Shown here piece after piece: positions 1-5,512 of a stretch of DNA of 9,780 nucleotides; position 1 is the stretch's first letter; each line of letters begins with the position of its first letter. This stretch comes from Chloroflexota bacterium. GTDB lineage: Bacteria; Chloroflexota; Anaerolineae; B4-G1. The notes beneath the pieces are model-generated. The model saw nothing but the letters and a program-made list of their open reading frames with translations, had not been told where the DNA came from and ran no database searches. The position numbers and the translations under genes are program-made. The stretch spans positions 1 through 9,780 of the forward strand of contig DSAR01000370.1 of assembly GCA_011046405.1 (NCBI GenBank). The letters run 5' to 3'.

Positions 1-245
1 CGGTGATGTCGGCCCAACCGACCATCCAGACCGCTATCGACAGTGGGGTGGACCTGAAATACGTCGGGACGCCAGCCTTCTACGAACCGTTGGTCTTCGC
101 CCTGGACAAGGGCCGCGGCCCTTCGAACCAGATGATCGCCAAATTGAACGAGATCCTGGACGAGATGCACGCAGACGGAACCCTGACCGAACTCTCGCTC
201 GAATGGTACGGCATCGACCTGACCACGCTGGTCACGCCGGAATAG
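1..245 (+). CDS. ABC transporter substrate-binding protein, family 3 (C-terminal end, partial)
   Basis: This is the last 80 or so residues of an extracellular solute-binding protein for a polar amino-acid type ABC importer; the gene enters from the left edge in frame 3 and stops at TAG 243-245. What shows it is the C-terminal signature of family 3 (SBP_bac_3): a strand and loop ending in the phrase FALDKGRG, then a helix with KLNEILDEMHADGTLTELSLEWYGID. This matches the usual pattern of a helix followed by 'DGT...WYG' at the end of these proteins. The protein would normally be a secreted lipoprotein or exported protein of about 250-300 residues that captures the ligand outside the membrane and docks on the permease; the signal peptide lies outside the window. 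The permease and ATPase downstream on the same strand support the call. The ligand cannot be read from this fragment. The GTG at position 3 is not a real start. Confidence 0.85.
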   Translation, partial: VMSAQPTIQTAIDSGVDLKYVGTPAFYEPLVFALDKGRGPSNQMIAKLNEILDEMHADGTLTELSLEWYGIDLTTLVTPE

Positions 246-301
246 GCTTTGGCGATGGTGAAGGGCATTTGGCCGACGGCTAAGCGCTAGTGAGACATTG
301 A

Positions 302-353
302 CAGCCCCTGTCTTCGAGGGCGAACGCTCTCGGAGACAGGGGCTGCGCCTTTT
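302..353 (+). terminator. Long hairpin with short T tail between binding-protein and permease genes
   Basis: Bases 302-321 pair with 326-345 around the tetraloop GAAC: CAGCCCCTGTCT pairs perfectly with AGACAGGGGCTG, and an inner stem continues with two G-T wobbles, giving about 20 paired positions. A four-T run follows at 350-353, a few bases past the stem. This fits an intrinsic terminator or attenuator placed after the binding-protein gene. In many importers such a hairpin lets the binding protein be made in excess over the membrane subunits, either by partial termination or by protecting the upstream mRNA. The T tail is short, so read-through into the permease gene is likely. Confidence 0.65.
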
Positions 354-402
354 GAAGCCAATGATATAGAGCAGATCGTATGACAAGGAAGAGAGGAAGC
401 GT

Positions 403-2658
403 ATGCACACCCTTGAGGACCCGACCGAAGGACTTGGCAAGCGGGGAAGCGCGCCGGTTCCGCTGCCCAGGGAACAGGCTGGCGACGACTATCTGGAGTC
501 GGCGCTAGACCCCTTTCGTTCCAAAGCCGTCCGATTGCCGTTGATCCTGATGCTCATCACCATCGTCCTGAGCCTGCTCTACGCGGCCCAGTATTACGCC
601 GGTGGCCCCATCCGCTTGCCGGTGGTCAGCCGGATCCACGACCTGGCGCTCAGCCCCGATAACTCTGTGATCGCAGCCGGGGCCGACGACGCGGTTTACC
701 TATGGGACACGCGCGCGGGGTGGGCCAGACGCACCTTGAAAGGCCATCGAGGGGCCGTCATCGGCGTCGCCTTTACGCCTGATAGCGCTACCTTGGTGTC
801 GGCCGGTCGTGATGGGACTGTGCGATTGTGGGACTTGCCCGGCGGACAGCACAGGCATGTGCTGGACCCGGGCGGCGTGGCGTTGAACGATATGTCATTG
901 TCGGCAGACGGCTCGACGCTGGCGACAGTGGGCGAGGATGGGGTGCTCCGCGTGTTTGACGTCGCATCGATGCAGGCGTTGCAGGCTATTGGCCCGAACG
1001 AGCACACCAAACTGCTCGTGGCGCTCAACGCCGATGGCGCCCTGGCAGCGGTAGCCGACGGTGCACACGTCCAGATTTGGAACGCCCGCACCGGTGAGCC
1101 GGTCCAAAGTATGCAGAATTACTGTGAGGGTGAGCCGGGGATCACACAAACGGCATGTGAAGAAGCGGGCAAGAAATGGTTAGGGCACAAAAAAGCGGTG
1201 ACTGCCCTGGCCTTTAGCCCTGATGGGGAGATACTCGCCTCGGGCAGCGCCGATACGACGATTCTCTTCTGGGATGTGGCGACTGGCGAGGTCAAATGGT
1301 CGGCCACGGGCCACTGGGCGGCGGTGAGCGCGATGAAGTTCCATCCAGACAGTCAGTCGATGTTGTCCGGCGGCGAGGATAACAAAATTCGCAACTGGCG
1401 CTTGCCCGGCGGGAGGAGCACGGCGATTTACGAGGGCCATCTGAGCGCCGTCAATAGCGTGGACTTTGGGTGGGGCGAGGACATGATCCTCTCGGCCGGA
1501 ACCGATGGGACTGTGCGCGTATGGGAGGTCGCCAATCAGAAAACGACCTTCATCGCCTGGTCACGGCTGGGATTTCAGCCGGTGTGGGGACATGGTCTGG
1601 CGGCCTGGACGTTGATCAGCGGGCTCTTAGGTATCGTCAGCCTGTGGGGCCTGCGGAAGACGCAACCCTGGGGGCACCTGCTGGCGCTCCTGCTGTACAT
1701 CCTGGGGCCGATTTTGGTTTTGGGCATCCCGTTGTTCGAGGTATTCATCTATCCCCTTTCGCTGGTGGAGCAGATTCAAATCGCCTGGCCCTTGCTGGGG
1801 CTGGTGATCTGGTACGCCGTCATCGTCGTCGCCCTGATGTGCGAATCGGTGCGCATCCACTACCAGGCGCCGCCGTCTTTATCCCTGTCCGAGAAGTTGA
1901 TGACCAGCCAGCGGACGGTCAAAATACGCACCGGGATTTTTATTGCTGCTGTTTGGTTTTTGATCATGGTCCTTCTCTACTCCGTCCTGCGTCGCTTCAA
2001 TCTTGACGTCGCTTTTATGCGGCATTTCTTTTCCTTCATCATGGCCGGCGCATGGATCACCTTCCGCGTCTCTGCTCTCTCCATCTCACTGGCCGTGATC
2101 CTGGCCCTGCTGGGTGCGTTGGGACGGCTCTCCAAAAATCCCATCGCCAACGGCGTCTCTGGATTCTACATCTCATTGATCCGGGGCACGCCGTTGTTGG
2201 TCCAGATCTACATCTGGTACCTGGGCCTGCCGCGCGTGAACATCGTGCTGCCGGGGGAATTGGCCGGCGTCCTGGCCCTGGGCGTCAACTACGGTGCGTA
2301 TATGACCGAGATATTCCGGGCTGGCATCCAGGCCATCGGCAAGGGTCAACACGAGGCTGCCGAGGCCCTGGGTATGTCTCGCATACAACTTTACCGCCGT
2401 ATCGTGCTGCCGCAGGCCTTTCGTATCGTCATCCCCCCCATTGGCAACCAGTTCATTGCCATGATGAAGGACTCCTCGCTGGTGTCGGTGATGAGTATCT
2501 GGGAGCTATCCTACCGGGCGCAGAAGATCGGGCGGCAGTATTTCCGTTCGCTGGAGACCTTCATGATCGCCGCCGCTTTCTACTGGCTCTTGACCGTGAT
2601 CTTCCAATTCCTCCAGGGCAAATTGGAGGAATACATGGCTCGCGGTGAAAGGAGATAG
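403..2658 (+). CDS. WD40 propeller fused to a polar amino-acid ABC transporter permease
   Basis: A 751-residue membrane protein that should form the channel of an amino-acid type ABC importer and carry a propeller outside. Residues 45-65 are a membrane segment preceded by basic residues. Residues 75-376 hold seven WD40 repeats, with WD-type ends at about 101, 143, 186, 226, 290, 332 and 374 (LWD, LWD, VFD, IWN, FWD, NWR, VWE), enough for a closed propeller. Four hydrophobic segments follow (about 397-418, 424-447, 457-480, 508-528). Then comes a complete HisM/GlnP-type permease domain (about 543-745) with the EAA loop at 651-679 (EAAEALGM...LPQA...PP) that contacts the ATPase. By the positive-inside rule the propeller faces out. 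The start has GAGAGGA at 391-397. An extra loop between blades 4 and 5 contains the only two cysteines of the propeller (241, 251). Ordinary permeases of this family are about 220-300 residues, so the N-terminal 540 residues are an addition. The permease call is firm; the role of the propeller (ligand or partner docking, sensing, scaffold) is unknown. Confidence 0.93.
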   Translation: MHTLEDPTEGLGKRGSAPVPLPREQAGDDYLESALDPFRSKAVRLPLILMLITIVLSLLYAAQYYAGGPIRLPVVSRIHDLALSPDNSVIAAGADDAVYLWDTRAGWARRTLKGHRGAVIGVAFTPDSATLVSAGRDGTVRLWDLPGGQHRHVLDPGGVALNDMSLSADGSTLATVGEDGVLRVFDVASMQALQAIGPNEHTKLLVALNADGALAAVADGAHVQIWNARTGEPVQSMQNYCEGEPGITQTACEEAGKKWLGHKKAVTALAFSPDGEILASGSADTTILFWDVATGEVKWSATGHWAAVSAMKFHPDSQSMLSGGEDNKIRNWRLPGGRSTAIYEGHLSAVNSVDFGWGEDMILSAGTDGTVRVWEVANQKTTFIAWSRLGFQPVWGHGLAAWTLISGLLGIVSLWGLRKTQPWGHLLALLLYILGPILVLGIPLFEVFIYPLSLVEQIQIAWPLLGLVIWYAVIVVALMCESVRIHYQAPPSLSLSEKLMTSQRTVKIRTGIFIAAVWFLIMVLLYSVLRRFNLDVAFMRHFFSFIMAGAWITFRVSALSISLAVILALLGALGRLSKNPIANGVSGFYISLIRGTPLLVQIYIWYLGLPRVNIVLPGELAGVLALGVNYGAYMTEIFRAGIQAIGKGQHEAAEALGMSRIQLYRRIVLPQAFRIVIPPIGNQFIAMMKDSSLVSVMSIWELSYRAQKIGRQYFRSLETFMIAAAFYWLLTVIFQFLQGKLEEYMARGERR
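2648..2655 (+). promoter_or_regulatory. Shine-Dalgarno site that sets the ATPase start
   Basis: AAAGGAGA lies inside the last codons of the permease gene, seven bases before ATG 2663. A GTG at 2645 is in the same frame and would give a protein six residues longer, but it overlaps this site and has no good ribosome site of its own. ATG 2663 is therefore preferred. It leaves only four bases after the permease stop, which suggests coupled translation. Confidence 0.75.
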
Positions 2659-2662
2659 ACCG

Positions 2663-3430
2663 ATGAATCGCACCACAGATGTGAAACCGATGATCAAGGT
2701 ACGTGGTTTGCACAAGTATTTTGGCCCCCTGCACGTCATCCGGGGCGTCGACCTGGACGTGGCGCCGGCCGAGGTCGTCGTCATCATTGGGCCTTCCGGC
2801 GGCGGGAAGAGCACCTTCTTGCGCTGCCTCAACTTCCTGGAAGAGCCCTCAGCCGGCACCATCGAGGTCGACGACCTGGAGATCGACGCCGAGGAACCGC
2901 TGCGCCGCCAGCGCAGGCACATCCGCGAATTGCGCAAGAAGGCTGGCATGGTTTTTCAGCAATTCAACCTCTTCCCTCACATGACCGCGTTGGAGAACGT
3001 CATTGAGGCCCCGATGACCGTCAAAGGCCTGACGAAAGATGAGGCGATTGCCAAGGCGGAGGAACTGCTGGAGTGGGTCGGCCTGTCGGAAAAGCGGGAC
3101 GAATACCCATCCCGACTGTCCGGTGGGCAGCAGCAGCGCGTGGCCATCGCGCGCGCCCTGTGCATGGAACCCAAGATCATGCTCTTCGACGAGCCCACCT
3201 CGGCCCTGGATCCCGAACTGATCGCCGAGGTCGTCGAGGTGATGGAGCGGCTGGCCAACCAGGGTATGACTATGGTCGTGGTCACCCACGAGCTTCACTT
3301 TGCCCGTGGCGTGTCGGATCGGGTTATCCTAATGGCCGATGGCGGCTGGGCCGAGGTCGCGCCGCCCGACGTCTTCTTCACCAACCCCAAGGAAGAACGC
3401 ACCCGCCAATTCCTGGCCCACATCTTGTGA
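2663..3430 (+). CDS. Polar amino-acid ABC transporter ATP-binding protein (GlnQ/HisP type)
   Basis: The 255-residue ATPase that powers the importer from the cytoplasmic face, where two copies bind the EAA loops of the permease. All motifs are present: Walker A GPSGGGKST (43-51), Q-loop glutamine in VFQQFNLFPH (97-106), signature LSGGQQQR (152-159), Walker B IMLFDEP (172-178) with catalytic Glu177, D-loop SALD (180-183) and switch His209 in VTHE. The phrases VFQQFNLFPHMTALENV and RLSGGQQQRVAIARAL are typical of the GlnQ/HisP/ArtP branch, as is the length of about 240-260 residues. The gene begins four bases after the permease stop and ends 15 bases before the ParB-USP gene, so it is the middle of an operon. 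The family points to polar amino acids or amino-acid-like compounds; the actual ligand cannot be deduced. Confidence 0.96.
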   Translation: MNRTTDVKPMIKVRGLHKYFGPLHVIRGVDLDVAPAEVVVIIGPSGGGKSTFLRCLNFLEEPSAGTIEVDDLEIDAEEPLRRQRRHIRELRKKAGMVFQQFNLFPHMTALENVIEAPMTVKGLTKDEAIAKAEELLEWVGLSEKRDEYPSRLSGGQQQRVAIARALCMEPKIMLFDEPTSALDPELIAEVVEVMERLANQGMTMVVVTHELHFARGVSDRVILMADGGWAEVAPPDVFFTNPKEERTRQFLAHIL

Positions 3431-3445
3431 AGTGATGGATGACAG

Positions 3446-5164
3446 ATGACGAAAGCCGTACAGGACTTTCGGCGCGCGCGGAGCCGGGCGGACTTGCAAC
3501 AAGTCATGGCCCGCCTGACCGGTCGCTCGGCCGATCTCCTCTCTTATGAAGAAGTCCGCCAGAAACTCAAGGTGAGAAAGGTCGGCGAGCGAAAGTTAAA
3601 ACAGATCCCCTTGGACGCCATCGTCGGCAGCGTGGGCCGCTACCAGGACTTCACACGCACTTTTTTGCCCCGCTATGACGCCGACGAGAGGCGCTGGACG
3701 CGAGTCCGGGAGTCGATGCTCGGCCCCCGGGGCATGCGGCCCATCGAGGTGTACCAGATCGGCGAGGTCTATTTCGTGTTGGACGGCAATCACCGCGTGT
3801 CGGTAGCCCGGCAGCTGGGCGCGACGCGTATCCCGGCCTACGTGGTCGAGCTTCGTACCAAGGTGCCGCTCGCGCCCGACGTCCAACTCGACGATTTGAT
3901 TGTGAAGGCCGAGTATGCCGAGTTTCTGGAACACACCCGCCTGGATGAGCGCCGGCCCGACGCCGACTTGAGCGTGACGATGCCTGGTCAGTATCAGGTC
4001 ATCGAAGAGCACATCGACGTCCATCGCCATTTTATGAGTCTGGAGCAGGAGCGCGACGTCGCCTGTCTGGAGGCGGCTGTCCATTGGTACGATGAAGTCT
4101 ATCAGCCGGTCGTGCAGGTGATTCGCGACCGGGGCATTCTGCGGGATTTCCCCGGGCGGACGGAGACCGATCTTTACGTGTGGACTTTCGAGCACCGTGC
4201 AGCGCTGGCGGAAGACCTGGGATGGGAGATCGACCCGGAAATGGCCGCCGTCGACCTCGTTCCCCGCTTCAGTCCCAAGCCCCGGCGCATCGTCGCCCGG
4301 GTGAGCGAAAAGATTCTTGGCGTCGTGACGCCCGGGGAGATCGAGGCCGGCCCACCACCCGGTCAATGGCGCCGGGAGCGGCTCGCGCTTCGTCAGCACA
4401 ATCACCTGTTCGCCGACGTCCTGGTCGCCATCAACGGGGATGAATCCGGCTGGTGCGCGTTGACCTACGCCCTGTTCGTCGCCCACTACGAGCAAGCGCG
4501 CGTGCATGGGCTGCACGTGATGCCCCCTGGCGTCTCGACCGAGGGCGCTGCCGTGCAGGCCATTCGCGCCGAATTCGACCGGCGTTGCGAAGCGGTCAAC
4601 GTCGTGGGGGAATTGGTCGTGGAGACCGGGCATATCTCGCATCACATGTGCGATCGCGCACGCTGGGCCGATCTGGTCATCTTCAGCTTGAATTACCCGC
4701 CGGCCCCCAGGCCGGTGGCCCGGCTCAGTTCCGGGGTGAGCGCGATGATCCGCCGCTGCCCTCGGCCGGTGCTGGCGGCGCCGAACGTCTCACCCCGCCT
4801 GGAAAGGGCCTTGCTGGCCTACGATGGCAGCCCCAAGTCGCGGGAAGCCCTCTTCGTTGCCACTTATCTATCCGTGCGCTGGCATATTCCCCTCGTCATC
4901 GTGACCGTCATCGAAGAGGGGCGCACGACCGCCGATACGTTGACGGAGGCCCAGGACTACTTACAGAAGCGCGGTGGGCAGGCCACGTTCGTCAAAGACA
5001 GCGGGCCGGTCGCTGAGGTCATTATGCAAGCAGCCAACGCACACCAATCTGATCTGATCATCATGGGCGGTTACGGCTTCAACCCGGTGATGGAGATCGT
5101 GCTGGGCAGCGCTGTAGACGAGGTGCTGCGCACGAGCCGGCGGCCGGTCCTTATCTGCCGGTGA
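3446..5164 (+). CDS. ParB-like domain fused to two universal stress protein (UspA) domains
   Basis: A 572-residue, apparently cytoplasmic protein of unknown function. Residues about 50-135 contain a ParB/sulfiredoxin-like segment with the phrase VLDGNHRVSVARQLG (111-125), which resembles the nucleotide-binding GxxR box of ParB-type domains. Residues 140-315 match nothing I recognise. Two UspA-like alpha/beta domains follow, at about 319-445 and 452-572. The second keeps the ATP-binding pattern G-x2-G-x9-G-S (Gly541, Gly544, Gly554, Ser555) and ends in PVLIC. In the first the corresponding stretch (about 413-437) lacks these glycines, so it is probably degenerate. There is no signal peptide or membrane segment. 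ATG 3446 is the first possible start because an in-frame TGA lies at 3440-3442; its ribosome site is weak. It follows the ATPase by 15 bases, so it is probably co-transcribed. A nucleotide-responsive regulator of the transporter or of stress is an inference. DNA partitioning is unlikely, with no parA nearby and no ParB helix-turn-helix region seen. Confidence 0.85.
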   Translation: MTKAVQDFRRARSRADLQQVMARLTGRSADLLSYEEVRQKLKVRKVGERKLKQIPLDAIVGSVGRYQDFTRTFLPRYDADERRWTRVRESMLGPRGMRPIEVYQIGEVYFVLDGNHRVSVARQLGATRIPAYVVELRTKVPLAPDVQLDDLIVKAEYAEFLEHTRLDERRPDADLSVTMPGQYQVIEEHIDVHRHFMSLEQERDVACLEAAVHWYDEVYQPVVQVIRDRGILRDFPGRTETDLYVWTFEHRAALAEDLGWEIDPEMAAVDLVPRFSPKPRRIVARVSEKILGVVTPGEIEAGPPPGQWRRERLALRQHNHLFADVLVAINGDESGWCALTYALFVAHYEQARVHGLHVMPPGVSTEGAAVQAIRAEFDRRCEAVNVVGELVVETGHISHHMCDRARWADLVIFSLNYPPAPRPVARLSSGVSAMIRRCPRPVLAAPNVSPRLERALLAYDGSPKSREALFVATYLSVRWHIPLVIVTVIEEGRTTADTLTEAQDYLQKRGGQATFVKDSGPVAEVIMQAANAHQSDLIIMGGYGFNPVMEIVLGSAVDEVLRTSRRPVLICR

Positions 5165-5165
5165 G

Positions 5166-5341
5166 TTGCTAGGTTGGTAGGTTGGTAGATTGGTAGGTTG
5201 GTAAATTGGTATGTTGGTAGATTGGTAGGTTGGTAGATTGGTAGGTTGGTAGATTGGTAGGTTGGTAGATTGGTATGTTGGTAGATTGGTATGTTGGTAG
5301 ATTGGTATATTGGTAAATTGGTATGTTGGTATATTGGTTGT
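5166..5341 (+). repeat. Tandem octamer array 1, consensus TTGGTANN (about 22 units)
   Basis: Twenty-two consecutive 8-base units kept strictly in phase. The first six bases TTGGTA are nearly invariant, except TTGCTA in the first unit and TTGGTT in the last. The last two bases vary among GG, GA, AA, TG and TA, with GG/GA and later TG/GA often alternating as a 16-base double unit. The array starts one base after the stop of the ParB-USP gene. Because 8 is not a multiple of 3, TAG occurs in all plus-strand frames, so it is untranslated in the direction of the operon. There are no spacers, so it is not CRISPR. Confidence 0.95.
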
Positions 5342-5355
5342 GGGCGTTGTTTATG

Positions 5356-5499
5356 GATTGGCCGATTCGCCCATTCGCTGATTCGCTGACTCGCCCATTC
5401 GCTGACTCGCTGATTCGCTGATTCGCTGACTCGCCCATTCGCTGACTCGCTGATTCGCTGACTCGCCCATTCGCTGACTCGCTGACTCGCTGGCTCGCC
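5356..5499 (+). repeat. Tandem octamer array 2, consensus (G/C)A(T/C)TCGC(T/C) (18 units)
   Basis: Eighteen contiguous 8-base units, mainly GATTCGCT, GACTCGCC, CATTCGCT and GACTCGCT; the first (GATTGGCC) and last (GGCTCGCC) are diverged. There is a higher order: GACTCGCC-CATTCGCT-GACTCGCT-GATTCGCT recurs as a 32-base super-unit at 5388-5419 and 5428-5459, and again without its last unit at 5460-5483. A 14-base unique spacer (5342-5355) separates it from array 1. The array ends immediately before the ribosome site of the methyltransferase gene. Confidence 0.95.
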
Positions 5500-5505
5500 A
5501 AGGAG
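5500..5505 (+). promoter_or_regulatory. Shine-Dalgarno site of the MttB-like gene, abutting array 2
   Basis: AAGGAG sits directly after the last octamer and seven bases before ATG 5513. It is the only unique sequence between array and gene, so any leader RNA must consist of repeats unless transcription comes from the upstream operon. Confidence 0.75.
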
Positions 5506-5512
5506 CGACAAC

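Noticed and set aside
298..303. Perfect TTGACA as a -35 box
   Set aside because: At 16-18 bases downstream there is only the stem of the hairpin and nothing like TATAAT. The match overlaps the hairpin's first bases and is probably chance.
365..370. TATAGA as a -10 box for the permease operon
   Set aside because: No -35-like sequence lies at proper spacing, where the G-rich hairpin end is found. It is too weak to report as a promoter.
1470..2648. Two plus-strand frames of 178 and 198 residues (1470-2006, 2052-2648) inside the permease gene
   Set aside because: They are out-of-frame readings, Arg/Gly/His/Pro-rich, with no hydrophobic pattern, while the 403-2658 frame covers the whole region with clear domains.
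3596..4645. 349-residue minus-strand open frame opposite the ParB-USP gene
   Set aside because: It is antisense to a well-supported gene, rich in His, Asp and Gly as expected for a shadow frame of GC-rich coding DNA, and has no family resemblance.
5166..5499. CRISPR array
   Set aside because: Units are 8 bases, contiguous, without unique spacers, and no cas gene is near.
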